The notes: generated by a model from the sequence alone, not told the origin. A DNA stretch of 34,383 nt from Acidobacteriota bacterium (GCA_021828835.1 JAJZCY010000013.1:1-34383), one strand, 5' to 3'. Shown: positions 1 to 8,846, counted from the first letter of the stretch. Program-made: numbers and translations.

Positions 1-3000
1 TTGAGGATGTCATGCGACTTCGAGCGCCCTTGGTAGAGGGGCACGCCCATGACGCGGTTGGCGCGGCCGCCCCACCAGCCGACAAACTTGGTTCCGGTCT
101 CCGAAAAGGTGACAGAGAGCGGTGTTCCACCGCCGTAGGTCGAGATGCCTGCGATCTGCCATCCACCAATCACAGCGTTTGCCGCCCCGTTAATGTTATT
201 GAGGAACTGGCGGCCACGTCCAAAGGGCAGGTCATACATGTAATTAAAAACCAGCCAGTGCCGCGCCAGCCCCTGCGTGTTGCCGTAGTCGAGCTCAGGA
301 TACTGCCACTGCTGCGGACCGCCAGAGACCGGAACATCGTCCAATCCGCGGCTATATTGATATTCCGCATCGAACGAGAACCCCTTGCTGTAACGCTTGC
401 GCATGCCCAGTTGCAGCTGATTGAAGTTCTCATTGCCAATGCTGCGCGTAGCGTTGATCGCTCCGAAGGGCTGGAAGGGACGCTGCTTCTGCAAAGGCTC
501 GTTGGGGAGCTGCACGTTGGGCACGTTAATCGGTCCCGAGTTGTAGGGCAGGTGATGGGCTACGTTCCCGACGTAGGTCCCCCGCGCGCTCCACTGGCTT
601 CCGAATTGGTGCTCGACGGTGAGATTCCATTCCTGTGTGGAGGCATTCTTGAAATTCCACTGGAGCATGTCGACGGTGGGATTCGGAGAAATCACGTCCT
701 TGCTGTTGGACCCGGGGAATGGATTGGCAAATGTGATATCCGGCAGGTAGGGCAGCGTCGGCTTGCCGGGCAGATTGCTGACGAAGGTTTCGTTGATCGA
801 GAGCTGCCACGGCGGGTTGAACGCGTCCGCGCGCGAGCCCACAAAGCCGGGTTGGAAGTTATAGTAGATGCCGTAGCCACCCCGGATGACCGTCCGCAGG
901 TCGGCAAAAGGACGGAAGGCGAAGCCCAAACGCGGCGCGAAACTCGTGTAGTCGGGCTGGATGTAGTGAATCGGCAACCCGATGCTCTGCGTCGTCTCAT
1001 AGGGATAAGCGGCGAACAGCGCCGGCGAAGCTCCCTGCGGAAGGGTAGGCGTCGCGCTGTTCTCCGGCAAGACGAGCTTGTCGTTGGTCATGTCGAAGGT
1101 TGTTACCTGCTGCTGCTTGTACTGCCAAGGCTTCTGGTACTCCCAGCGCAGGCCGTAGACGAAGGTGAGCCGCTGCGTGGCCTGAAAGGTATCCTGCGCG
1201 TAAATGCCCCAGTCGCGCGAGTAGATATTCTTCGCGAATGCGCCCACCGGAGCGGTTGTAGCGCTGTTTGCATCGCCCAAGAGGAAATCGGCGAAGGAGT
1301 TCCCCTGCGAGTGCGGTTGTCCGGGCCAACCCAGATTTCCAGTCCATTTTCCGCTGAACGCGAAAGCGCCCGTCGCCTGTCCAACCGACGGGACCCGGGA
1401 ATTAATCTTGTAGCCGGATTCGTCGATGCCAGCTTCGATAGTGTGGCGCCCATGGATGTGCGTGAAGTTCTCCGCAAACTCCACTGTCCAGCGCGGAGTG
1501 TATAATCCGGTGCCGTAGTCGTGGAACATGCCGGTGTAGCCGCTCATCGTCATGGTCGGCAGGCCGCGATACATGGTGGTGGGCATCTGTGGAAACAGGG
1601 TCTGCGGATTCACATCCTGATTCTGACCGCTAAACTTGGTGCCGTAATCACCCCAGGAGACACGGAAATCGTTCAAAGTGTGGGCATCGAAGGTGTGGGT
1701 CTCGGTGCCGCTCAGAGTCATGTCTTTATAGCCGTAACGGCCCTGGCCGTAATCCGCGGGATAATTGGTCGCCGAATTCCAGGGGTCCGCCACCCTGCGC
1801 GCAAACACGCCAAATAGGCGGTCAGAGGAAGAGAGGTTGTAATCCACTCTGGCGTCGAGGGCATCCACGTCCTGGGTCACGGGAACCGCGGTCACGTAGT
1901 TGATGCCGCCCGAGGGCAGGCCGGGGCTACCCTGAATGGACGGAGCGGGCAGATACTTCAACAGGAGCTGCGCCTGCGGCGCGATCATGTTGGTGGGGAT
2001 CTGGTTCTTGGAGAAGGGTTGGCCCGTATAGGGATCGTAGAGCTGGGTCCCGGTCAGTGCCGAGAAGTCGCCGGCCCGCATGGACATGCCCGGGAAGCTG
2101 AGCTGCACGGTGTTCGAATTCTCCTGGCGAAATCCGTTGTAATCGAAGAAGAAGAAGGCCTTGTCGCGCCAGATGGGGCCGCCCAGGTTTCCTCCAAACT
2201 GGTTGAGGTGGGTTGCTGGCCGCGGCTGACCCGCCGCATTGAGCACGAAGCTATTAGCGTTGAGCACGGTGTTCTGCAGGTACTCATAGAGGAGGCCATG
2301 AAAGTTGTTGGTACCGCCTTTGGTGACCAGAGTGACCGCCGAGTGGCCGGTGTACTTGGCGCTCATGCCATTACTCTGCACGTTCAGTTCCTGGATGGAG
2401 CTGGGCGGGGGCAGCACCAGCATACCCACACCCTGGACAGTGACCGCGCCGCTATTGCCAGGATCGTTGACGCCGACGCCGTTGAGCGTGAAGTTGACGC
2501 TGCCCCAGTGGCTTCCGCCTCCGATCTCAGGGTTGGTGGCGTTGCGGAATGACTGGACTCCAGGCGCGAGCCCCACGAAAGCGTCCACGGTCTGCAGCGA
2601 AGTGGGCAGATTGTGGAGCTTCTGGGCGCTGATGGATTCCCCCACCGTCATCGAGTCTGTCGTGATGAGCGGCGCCTGGTCGGTGACGGTGACAGTCTGC
2701 TGCACCGCTCCGACCGCCATGCTCACATCCACACGCTTGGTCGAGGAGGAAGTGACATGCACCGCAGCAACACGATAGGTTTTGAAGCCGGGCCGCTCAA
2801 CCGTGACCGTATAGACACCCGCCAGCAGCCCCGGCACCGAATAGGTGCCGCTCGCCCCGGTCTTTGCCCTCACTACGGCGCCGGTGGCGATGTTCCGCAC
2901 CGTGACGCTGGCGCCCGAAATGGCAGCGCCACTCGAATCAGTTACGCTGCCTACCAGCGAGCTGCTAATGTACTGCCCAAATGCTAGGCTGCAAGTAAGG

Positions 3001-3041
3001 ATCAGCGAAACTGCCAGGGTCAGTCTGAGGATGCTTTTCAT
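1..3041 (-). CDS. TonB-dependent receptor, Oar-like, with N-terminal carboxypeptidase-regulatory domain (C-terminus beyond window)
   Basis: This is an outer-membrane beta-barrel receptor expected to import or bind large substrates such as oligosaccharides. I translated the minus strand from ATG 3041 and found an open frame all the way to position 1, over 1,000 residues, so the stop lies outside the window. Residues 1-23 form a signal peptide (MKSILRLTLAVSLILTCSLA then FGQ). Residues of about 25-105 are a carboxypeptidase-regulatory-like beta-sandwich with typical VTDSSGAAISGASVTV and YSVPGLLAGVYTVTV patterns. A plug domain follows (SAVTLVTKGGTNNFHG, RDKAFFFFDYNGFR), then a barrel rich in aromatic strands (TFVYGLRWEYQKPWQY, RGGYGIYYNFQPGFVG). 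This order is the common Acidobacteriota Oar-like layout. It has its own promoter and a palindromic operator upstream and follows the catabolic operon on the same strand. The substrate cannot be read from sequence; the neighbouring glycan enzymes suggest an oligosaccharide. Confidence 0.93.
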   Translation of the reverse strand, partial: MKSILRLTLAVSLILTCSLAFGQYISSSLVGSVTDSSGAAISGASVTVRNIATGAVVRAKTGASGTYSVPGLLAGVYTVTVERPGFKTYRVAAVHVTSSSTKRVDVSMAVGAVQQTVTVTDQAPLITTDSMTVGESISAQKLHNLPTSLQTVDAFVGLAPGVQSFRNATNPEIGGGSHWGSVNFTLNGVGVNDPGNSGAVTVQGVGMLVLPPPSSIQELNVQSNGMSAKYTGHSAVTLVTKGGTNNFHGLLYEYLQNTVLNANSFVLNAAGQPRPATHLNQFGGNLGGPIWRDKAFFFFDYNGFRQENSNTVQLSFPGMSMRAGDFSALTGTQLYDPYTGQPFSKNQIPTNMIAPQAQLLLKYLPAPSIQGSPGLPSGGINYVTAVPVTQDVDALDARVDYNLSSSDRLFGVFARRVADPWNSATNYPADYGQGRYGYKDMTLSGTETHTFDAHTLNDFRVSWGDYGTKFSGQNQDVNPQTLFPQMPTTMYRGLPTMTMSGYTGMFHDYGTGLYTPRWTVEFAENFTHIHGRHTIEAGIDESGYKINSRVPSVGQATGAFAFSGKWTGNLGWPGQPHSQGNSFADFLLGDANSATTAPVGAFAKNIYSRDWGIYAQDTFQATQRLTFVYGLRWEYQKPWQYKQQQVTTFDMTNDKLVLPENSATPTLPQGASPALFAAYPYETTQSIGLPIHYIQPDYTSFAPRLGFAFRPFADLRTVIRGGYGIYYNFQPGFVGSRADAFNPPWQLSINETFVSNLPGKPTLPYLPDITFANPFPGSNSKDVISPNPTVDMLQWNFKNASTQEWNLTVEHQFGSQWSARGTYVGNVAHHLPYNSGPINVPNVQLPNEPLQKQRPFQPFGAINATRSIGNENFNQLQLGMRKRYSKGFSFDAEYQYSRGLDDVPVSGGPQQWQYPELDYGNTQGLARHWLVFNYMYDLPFGRGRQFLNNINGAANAVIGGWQIAGISTYGGGTPLSVTFSETGTKFVGWWGGRANRVMGVPLYQGRSKSHDIL

Positions 3042-3078
3042 AGGCTGGTCACTCCGAAAGGAATTCGTGCCGCATCGA

Positions 3079-3098
3079 ATGTTCTATTAGCAGAACAT
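3079..3098. promoter_or_regulatory. Operator-like inverted repeat, site 1 (GTTC-N8-GAAC)
   Basis: ATGTTCTATTAGCAGAACAT is a perfect 7-bp inverted repeat around a 6-bp spacer, 38 bp upstream of the TonB receptor start. The core GTTC-N8-GAAC recurs at 8923 and 16643 upstream of two other leftward operons. It is probably a repressor or activator site. Which protein binds it is not known; the IclR at 4291 is the nearest candidate. Confidence 0.65.
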
Positions 3099-3128
3099 AT
3101 TGACAGCATTCTGTACGGTGCCAACCTT

Positions 3129-3155
3129 ATAATACTTTTGGGAGCTGATGGTCAA
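3129..3155 (-). promoter_or_regulatory. Candidate sigma-70 promoter of the TonB receptor
   Basis: On the minus strand TTGACC (3155-3150) is followed after 15 bp by TATTAT (3134-3129), or after 18 bp by an overlapping TATAAG. It lies between the end of the EamA gene and the receptor start, with the palindromic operator downstream. The spacing is not ideal, so the exact -10 is uncertain. Confidence 0.4.
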
Positions 3156-3170
3156 GGGAAAATCAGCAGC

Positions 3171-4196
3171 CTATTGCGCTTGGCTCTCGCTCAGCAGTTC
3201 CTCAGCCGGCATTTCGCCCATCTCCATACCTTCCGCCGTGCCGCGACAGCCGGCCCAGAGCGTGGTTAGAACGCCGCTCAGAATCAGCGTCGAACCCGCA
3301 TAGTCGCGCTGCGAGGCGGTGCGATGAAACAAGGCTGCATTCAGCACGAATCCGAAGATCACCGAACTGGTCATCGCGCTGGAGACGACGACGCTGCTCA
3401 AGTGCTTGAGCGAATGGGTCAACAGTTGCTGGTAAACCGCGGTGAGCCCGCCGATCGCCACAAGGATTCCCCAGTGGTGAACGGAAAGCGGCTTACCATT
3501 CGCAACTGCCCATACCAGCGACAACAGCAGGGAGGTGTTGAAGAAATAGAAGAGGACGGTGTAGCTGCTGTCGGTTCGCCGCAGCCACGCGACCAGGACG
3601 GTCGCCGAAGCCGCGGCGACGGCGGAACCCAGGGCCAAGAGGCTGCCTACACCGATGCTGGCGTGGGCGTGGAAACCGGAGACCACAACAATGCCGGCGA
3701 ATCCAACCGCCAGCCCCACGAATGCTCCGGGGGCAGGGCGCCGGCGCAGAAACAGCAGCAGCAGCAGCGGCACGAACAGTATGTAACTGGAGTTGAGGAC
3801 CATTGCGTTCTGTAGCGGAATGCGCTCCAGGGCCATGGTGTACATGAGGAACATGACGAAGCCAATGGCTCCTCGCAGCACATGCCACCAGACGCGCGGC
3901 GTGCGGATGGGAGGTCGCTGGTGTGCGAAGTAGAGCGGTCCCAAGGCCAGCACCGCAAAGAGATAACGCACCACGAACACGATGGAGGGGTCTTCCACCG
4001 CGACGGCCTTCTTCATGAGGGCGATAATCCACGCGTACAGCATGGCCGCGAAGAGCACGAGGCCCAGATCGCGGATCCGCTTCGCGAGACGTGCACGCGG
4101 CAGCAGCGGAGCTGTAGCAAGCTGGTCAGCAGATTGCCCCAGTTCGGCAACCTCTCCTTCATTGCCGCAATTTCTCATGAGCCGGCCCGGTTCCAT
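3171..4196 (-). CDS. EamA-family (DMT superfamily) metabolite transporter
   Basis: This is an inner-membrane transporter of the drug/metabolite superfamily. About ten hydrophobic segments are visible, beginning with LGLVLFAAMLYAWIIAL and including MVLNSSYILFVPLLLLLFL, and the two halves resemble each other as in EamA repeats. Its length of about 340 residues suits the family. The start is uncertain: the frame is open to a TTG at 4217, with ATG codons at 4196 and 4178. I chose 4196 because GGAAACGGACGG precedes it. It is the last gene of the leftward operon, 94 bp after the IclR gene. A role exporting or importing a pathway intermediate is inferred from position only. The C-terminus carries a polar tail rich in Glu and Ser. 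Confidence 0.85.
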   Translation of the reverse strand: MEPGRLMRNCGNEGEVAELGQSADQLATAPLLPRARLAKRIRDLGLVLFAAMLYAWIIALMKKAVAVEDPSIVFVVRYLFAVLALGPLYFAHQRPPIRTPRVWWHVLRGAIGFVMFLMYTMALERIPLQNAMVLNSSYILFVPLLLLLFLRRRPAPGAFVGLAVGFAGIVVVSGFHAHASIGVGSLLALGSAVAAASATVLVAWLRRTDSSYTVLFYFFNTSLLLSLVWAVANGKPLSVHHWGILVAIGGLTAVYQQLLTHSLKHLSSVVVSSAMTSSVIFGFVLNAALFHRTASQRDYAGSTLILSGVLTTLWAGCRGTAEGMEMGEMPAEELLSESQAQ

Positions 4197-4290
4197 CCGT
4201 CCGTTTCCGCAATTCAATCGGGCGTACTCGCTATTCCGTATCGGGCACTTCCGGTGTGAGTCCGATGCCGAAGCCGGGCTCCGAGGAGCG

Positions 4291-5106
4291 CTATCCTACC
4301 GGAGCACCTGCGCGGTATCCCAACTGCACAGACATGTTCAGTGCATATTTACGGACGAGTTCCCCGAGCCGGGGAATGTCCTTCCCGCGGATCTGCAGTT
4401 TGCTCGCCCCCAGATTGACTGCGGCCACGACTCGCTTCGATCCGTTGAAGATTGGCGCCGCCACGGAGCGCACGTCTGTCTCGTTTTCCTCGCTGCACCA
4501 CGTGTATCCCTGCGCACGCAACTTGGCCAGATGCTCCTTCAGCAGGCGGGGATTGGTGATCGTCCGCTGCGTCAGCTTGGGAAGCGGATACTGAGCAAGG
4601 ATCCTGTCTAATTCCGGCTCCGGAAGGAAGGCCAGCAACGCCTTACCGATGGAAGTCGAGTGCAGAGGCATGCGCTTGCCGATCCAGGTCGTGAGCCGCA
4701 CCGCATCCAGGACTTCCACCTTGTCGATGTAGACCGCATAGGCGCCATCCCGGATGGCGACGTGTCCGGTGATCCCGGCTTCTTTGGTCAGCGCCTCCAG
4801 CAGCGGGTGTACTTCTGCGCGGACATCCAGCTTGTCCATGAGCGTAGCCGTCAGGCTGAAGAGGCGGGGGCTCAGGGAATAGCGGTCCTGATCATCCTTA
4901 TCGACATAACCGCGCGACTTCAGGGTCTGCAAGATCGCGTAGGCCGAGCTCTTAGGGATATCGAAAAGGCGGCTGATGTCGCTGATGCTCAGGGAGCGGT
5001 CCTCGATCAGCCTTTCGATGATGTCAAGAGTGCGGTGGATCGCCGGTACCGAATAGGCGTTTTCGCTCTGCCGGGTTTTCAGGGTGCTGGTTCCGTTGTT
5101 TCTCAT
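4291..5106 (-). CDS. IclR-family transcriptional regulator (first copy)
   Basis: This is a DNA-binding regulator of 271 residues, a normal IclR length. The N-terminal winged helix-turn-helix is clear at about residues 20-85 (SISDISRLFDIPKSSAYAIL, then LKSRGYVDKD). The C-terminal effector-binding domain shows family patterns such as MPLHSTSIGKALLAF and the late CSEENETDVRSVAAPIF. IclR proteins usually bind small organic acids or sugar-acid intermediates and control nearby catabolic genes. It lies inside the leftward operon, 46 bp after the FAH-family gene, and no promoter of its own is obvious. I infer that it senses an intermediate of this operon and may act on the GTTC-N8-GAAC sites. The second IclR at 29067 shares the fold but its sequence is clearly different. 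Confidence 0.93.
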   Translation of the reverse strand: MRNNGTSTLKTRQSENAYSVPAIHRTLDIIERLIEDRSLSISDISRLFDIPKSSAYAILQTLKSRGYVDKDDQDRYSLSPRLFSLTATLMDKLDVRAEVHPLLEALTKEAGITGHVAIRDGAYAVYIDKVEVLDAVRLTTWIGKRMPLHSTSIGKALLAFLPEPELDRILAQYPLPKLTQRTITNPRLLKEHLAKLRAQGYTWCSEENETDVRSVAAPIFNGSKRVVAAVNLGASKLQIRGKDIPRLGELVRKYALNMSVQLGYRAGAPVG

Positions 5107-5152
5107 GTCGTTGGTGCCTCAGGTGCGGTAGTGGATATCTTCCGTATCGTAG

Positions 5153-6025
5153 CTAAGCCACCACGCTGTTTTCCAGCACCCCTATCTCTGCGATCTCCAC
5201 TTCCATGTGGTCACCGGCCTTGAGAAAGACCTGGGGCTTGCGGTGGAAGCCTATGCCCGCGGGGGTGCCGGTGCTGATGACATCTCCCGGCCGGAGCACC
5301 AGTGTCTGCGCCAGCGTCGCGATCAGCTTCTCCGGAGCAAAGATCAGGTTCGAGGTATTCGATTTCTGCAGCGTCTCTCCGTTCAGGCTCAATGAGATCT
5401 GCAGCGCTCCGGCGTCCTTTATTGCGTCTGCCGTGACCATCCAGGGTCCCATGGGGCCGAAGCCTTCGCAGTTCTTAGAGCGGAACCACTGTTTGTCACG
5501 GACCTGGAAATCGCGGGCCGTCACATCGTTCATGATGGTGTAGCCGGCAATGCACTGTTTTGCTTGCGCCTCATCTACCTGGAAAGCCCGCCGCCCAATG
5601 ACCACTGCGAATTCCGCTTCATAGTCGACCTGCGACGAGATGGCGGGAAGCGGAATGGCCGAGCGATGGGGCACGATCACCGCCGCCAGCTTGGAGAAGA
5701 AGATCGGCGACCCCGGGGCCGGCAGGTTGTTTTCCGCCGCATGGTCCACGTAATTCAATCCCACGCAGAAAACGCGCGCATCCGCCTCCACCAAGGGGGC
5801 GAGCTTCGCATCGGCCAACGGCACGGCATGGGCCGGGTCCGCAGTCAGTTGGTTCGCGAGTCGTCTGGCCTCGGCCATGGCGGCCTCACCAGCCTGCAGC
5901 AAAGCGCCCAGGGAGCTAAACTCCGCTCGACCTCCGGCCGCTCGGGTGAGGTTGTGGAGTCGCTCGCCTTCGACAACGCCCAAAGCTTTGGCTTCCTGTG
6001 CATCGAAAAAATTCAGCAGCTTCAT
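5153..6025 (-). CDS. Fumarylacetoacetate hydrolase (FAH)-family protein
   Basis: This is a metal-dependent hydrolase or isomerase acting on a 2,4-dioxo or 2-oxo-alkenoic acid. Its 290 residues show the FAH fold signatures: VDYEAEFAVVIGR and its acidic ligands, TIMNDVTARDFQ with the conserved Asp, KNCEGFGPMGPW, and DVISTGTPAGIG near the C-terminus. Family members include 2-hydroxyhepta-2,4-diene-1,7-dioate isomerase, acylpyruvases and the hydrolases that split 2,4-didehydro-3-deoxy-sugar acids; the sequence does not decide among them. The gene starts only 6 bp after the amidohydrolase stop, so the two are probably translated together. In this context, cleavage of a deoxy-sugar-acid intermediate is a reasonable guess. 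It is a soluble cytoplasmic protein with no signal peptide. Confidence 0.9.
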   Translation of the reverse strand: MKLLNFFDAQEAKALGVVEGERLHNLTRAAGGRAEFSSLGALLQAGEAAMAEARRLANQLTADPAHAVPLADAKLAPLVEADARVFCVGLNYVDHAAENNLPAPGSPIFFSKLAAVIVPHRSAIPLPAISSQVDYEAEFAVVIGRRAFQVDEAQAKQCIAGYTIMNDVTARDFQVRDKQWFRSKNCEGFGPMGPWMVTADAIKDAGALQISLSLNGETLQKSNTSNLIFAPEKLIATLAQTLVLRPGDVISTGTPAGIGFHRKPQVFLKAGDHMEVEIAEIGVLENSVVA

Positions 6026-6031
6026 AGTGCT

Positions 6032-6793
6032 TTATCCCCTTATCAGCTCCAGAAAATTGGTTCTCAAAATCTGCTCCTTGCTGGCGTCGGCAATATCCGC
6101 GGTGAGCACTTGTGCAAGCGTCATCGAGGCCTCGAGGAACGGCATGTCCGACCCGAAGAGGATCCGCGCGGCGCCAAGACGGTCCACGCACTTTTCCAGA
6201 ATCAGGCGGTGATGGTGGGAGCCGGCCAGGTCGAGATAAAGATTCGGCGCGGCCTCCGCCGCCTCCATGGCCTGCATGTAGCCGCGCCAAGTGACGCCGG
6301 CGTGGCCCAGTAGAATGCGCGCCCGGGGATGCTCCTTGGCAATGCATGGAAAGAGCAGCGGACCGCAATTTGGATCGGAGTCCCAGGTGTGGACCAGCAC
6401 CACGGCCTCATGCTGGTCGGCATACTCCCAGACCGGCTTGTAGTTCGCTCCGTGCACGGGATACTTGTGCAAGCCGGGATGGAGCTTAATCAGCGGCGGG
6501 CGGTGAAATGCTGACCATCGCTCCAGTTCGGCCACCGCTTGTCCCGGGGGATTGGGATTGACGGTCACGTAGCCCAGGAAGCGGTCTGGATGCCGGCGCA
6601 GCACCTCTTCCACCTCCGGGTTGCCGCGCGGGCAATCGTTGTAGCAGGCCAGCGTAGACGTAACCGCGAGCTTTTCGATGTTCAGCGCATCCATCACCGC
6701 CAGCATGGCTTCGCAGTCGGTCTTGTAGGCTGGAAAATCCGGATGCACACCGATGTGTCCGTGACAGTCCATCACGGGGATTGGAGATCTCAT
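6032..6793 (-). CDS. Amidohydrolase_2-family metal-dependent hydrolase (intact active site)
   Basis: This is a TIM-barrel hydrolase or decarboxylase of the amidohydrolase superfamily, 253 residues. The full ligand set is visible: DCHGHIG with His11 and His13, LVHTWDS, LLGHAG and LFGSDMPF with the last Asp. The frame is open farther upstream, but ATG 6793 is the likely start because it overlaps the preceding stop codon as ATGA and gives an N-terminus starting just before the DCHGH motif. Family members hydrolyse lactones, amides or decarboxylate aromatic and dicarboxylic acids, so a lactonase role in sugar-acid breakdown is possible but unproven. Its upstream neighbour looks like a diverged paralogue without metal ligands, which suggests a paired complex. 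Confidence 0.88.
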   Translation of the reverse strand: MRSPIPVMDCHGHIGVHPDFPAYKTDCEAMLAVMDALNIEKLAVTSTLACYNDCPRGNPEVEEVLRRHPDRFLGYVTVNPNPPGQAVAELERWSAFHRPPLIKLHPGLHKYPVHGANYKPVWEYADQHEAVVLVHTWDSDPNCGPLLFPCIAKEHPRARILLGHAGVTWRGYMQAMEAAEAAPNLYLDLAGSHHHRLILEKCVDRLGAARILFGSDMPFLEASMTLAQVLTADIADASKEQILRTNFLELIRG

Positions 6794-7620
6794 GCCTGCC
6801 TCCCGCTGCGCGTGACCACCTCGGCCAGCAGTCGCCGCAGGTTGCCCCCTGCGATGGCCAGTCTGTTCGGGTCGGAGATGGCCGCGCTCGCCAACACCCC
6901 CAGCGCCGAGGCCGGGGTGAAGAGCGGCAGCCGAGTGCCGAAGAGAAGCGCGTCGGCCCCGCGCTTCTGGACGTGGTGCTCCAGTTGCCGGTGTGCCAGA
7001 TAGGTGGCGGTGTCGAAATGCAGCGAGGGAAAGCGGTCGAGCAGTGGGAACAGGTAGCGGTCTGCGCGGTAGCCGATATCCAGGAGCACCAGGGGAAGCC
7101 GCGGAAAATTTTGCAGCAAGGTTTCGAGTTCGGTCCACCCGATGTCGGCCAGCGCAATCAGAGTCACCACCGCATGGTCCTGCAGAAACTCCAGCACCGC
7201 GCCCGCACACCAACTGCGCAGCGAGAAGTTATGCTGGGTGGTCCCGGGAGTGATGCGCACCGCGCGCGGCTGCCGCGCCTCCAGCGCCTCCACGAAACTG
7301 CGGTCGGGCAGCGCCGCCCATGCCGGTGTGAAGCGCGGATCGTTGTCCGCGGCAAGAGCCAGATTCCCGATCTCCGCGTCGTACTCCTCGCCCCGCCAAT
7401 GCGAAACCACTGCCGAACGGATGAAGAATCGGTCCATTTCGCTCAACAACCCCGCGCGGTCCAGGGCAAGATGGCCGTGCACCCCCGACGATCCGACGCG
7501 TGCGTTCGCGTCGAACAGATCCCAGGCCGCGGCTTCACTAAACTGCTCTGCTGCGCTATACCCCGGCACATGCCTCCTTGATTCCCATACAAAGTTTTTC
7601 CTCTCGGAGAAATCCTTCAT
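6790..7620 (-). CDS. Amidohydrolase-like protein that has lost its metal ligands (probable pseudoenzyme)
   Basis: This protein of 276 residues resembles its downstream neighbour in order of motifs but not in catalytic residues. Where the active paralogue has DCHGHIG, this one has LFDANARVG. LVHTWD aligns with LIALADIG, LLGHAG with VLLDIGYR, and LFGSDMP with LFGTRLP. All the usual His and Asp metal ligands are therefore replaced. The frame is intact with normal codon use, and both ends overlap neighbours as ATGA (start 7620 with the DegT stop, stop 6790 with the next start). This indicates a maintained gene rather than decay. A structural or regulatory partner of the intact amidohydrolase is the simplest reading. 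The alignment was made by eye. Confidence 0.78.
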   Translation of the reverse strand: MKDFSERKNFVWESRRHVPGYSAAEQFSEAAAWDLFDANARVGSSGVHGHLALDRAGLLSEMDRFFIRSAVVSHWRGEEYDAEIGNLALAADNDPRFTPAWAALPDRSFVEALEARQPRAVRITPGTTQHNFSLRSWCAGAVLEFLQDHAVVTLIALADIGWTELETLLQNFPRLPLVLLDIGYRADRYLFPLLDRFPSLHFDTATYLAHRQLEHHVQKRGADALLFGTRLPLFTPASALGVLASAAISDPNRLAIAGGNLRRLLAEVVTRSGRQA

Positions 7621-8846
7621 AGCACGCGTGCGGCGCCGCGCGGCGTCAGCTTCTGCACCTTGCGCAACGCCTCCAGAATGTCATCGACGTCGCGACGGCT
7701 GCCCAGAAGTGCATTGTGGTTGAGCCACACGCCTTCCCGACAGACCCGCTCTGCCACCGGCAACTGCAGGCGCGGATAGTCCTGGGCCGGATACCAGCCT
7801 CTTCGCGACAGTTCGTCCTGCTCGGCGACGAAGAGCGGGTTGCGATAGAGCGGGTGCGGATAGGTCGGCTTAAAGGGAATTCCTTCGGCCTGCATAGCCT
7901 CCAGGAATGCCTCCCGCGGCAATCCACCGAAAGCTTCGGGGGCGTACCAGAAGGTGAGGAGATAGTATGGCTGCCGCTCGATGCGCCCATCATCCTCCGG
8001 GAGCAGCAATCCCGAAATTTCCCTGAGCCCAGCCTTGAGATGCGCATAATTGGCCGCACGAAGCTCGGTCTGCTCCGGCATCCTGCGCAACTGCACGTTC
8101 AGCACCGCTGCCTGGAAGGCGGTGATGCGGTAGTTGCTCCCCAGCGTGAAGTGATCGAACCATCCCCCTTGCTGCTTGCGTCCCTGATTGCAGTAGCTCC
8201 AGCACCGGTCTGCGATGGTCGCGGAGTTCGTCGCGATCATGCCTCCCTCGCCTGCGGTGATGAGCTTGAAGGACTGAAAGCTGAAGGTGGCCACATCGCC
8301 CCAGCCGCCTACCGGCGTTCCCCGCCAGCACGCTCCGTGCGCATGCGCGGCATCTTCGACGATGCGCAACTCGTGCCGCCGGGCCAACTGCTGAAAGGCG
8401 TCCATCTCGGCCGGCCGCCCGCCAAAGTGCACCACCACGATGGCCCGGGTTCGCGGGGTGATAGCCGCCTCTGCCGCAGCCGGAGACAGGTTGAAGGTGT
8501 GCGGATCGATGTCCGCGAAGACCGGAGTCGCCCCGCAGAGCAGAATCGCGCTGGCCGATGCCACGAAGGAATAGGGTGTCACGATGACTTCATCGCCGGG
8601 CCCCAGCTGCAGCGCCCGGAGAGCTACTTCCAGGGCCACCGTTCCATTGGCGCACGAAACTCCATGCGCAAGTCGCTGGTACCGGGCAAAGCCTTCCTCC
8701 AGTTCGCGCACCGCAGGGTGGTACCCCCCCCAGGTCCGGCTGTGCAGCGCTTCGAGCAGCGCCTTCTCTTCCTCCGGCCCGTATTGCGGCCACTGCGGAA
8801 AGGGCGACGTCCGAACCGGAGTTCCACCGTGCAGCGCCAGCTCCAT
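7617..8846 (-). CDS. DegT/DnrJ/EryC1/StrS-family PLP-dependent aminotransferase
   Basis: This is a fold-type I aminotransferase of 409 residues, in a family that usually transfers an amino group to a keto-sugar or keto-cyclitol. The PLP lysine is in SFQSFKLITAGEGG (Lys194), with EDAAHAHG (Asp165) before it and NGTVALEVALRAL at the N-terminal cofactor site. The frame is open up to 9026, but that stretch contains the promoter and operator. ATG 8846 is the true start, with GGGGAGGAAG just upstream and the product beginning MELALHGGTPV as in relatives. It is the first gene of the leftward operon and overlaps the next gene by 4 bp. In a catabolic operon it may run in the deaminating direction, which is inference. 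Confidence 0.92.
   Translation of the reverse strand: MELALHGGTPVRTSPFPQWPQYGPEEEKALLEALHSRTWGGYHPAVRELEEGFARYQRLAHGVSCANGTVALEVALRALQLGPGDEVIVTPYSFVASASAILLCGATPVFADIDPHTFNLSPAAAEAAITPRTRAIVVVHFGGRPAEMDAFQQLARRHELRIVEDAAHAHGACWRGTPVGGWGDVATFSFQSFKLITAGEGGMIATNSATIADRCWSYCNQGRKQQGGWFDHFTLGSNYRITAFQAAVLNVQLRRMPEQTELRAANYAHLKAGLREISGLLLPEDDGRIERQPYYLLTFWYAPEAFGGLPREAFLEAMQAEGIPFKPTYPHPLYRNPLFVAEQDELSRRGWYPAQDYPRLQLPVAERVCREGVWLNHNALLGSRRDVDDILEALRKVQKLTPRGAARVL

Noticed and set aside
12-1505. A 497-residue open frame on the plus strand
   Set aside because: It is antisense to the TonB receptor, whose minus-strand translation is uninterrupted and shows receptor motifs throughout; the plus frame has no recognisable domain.
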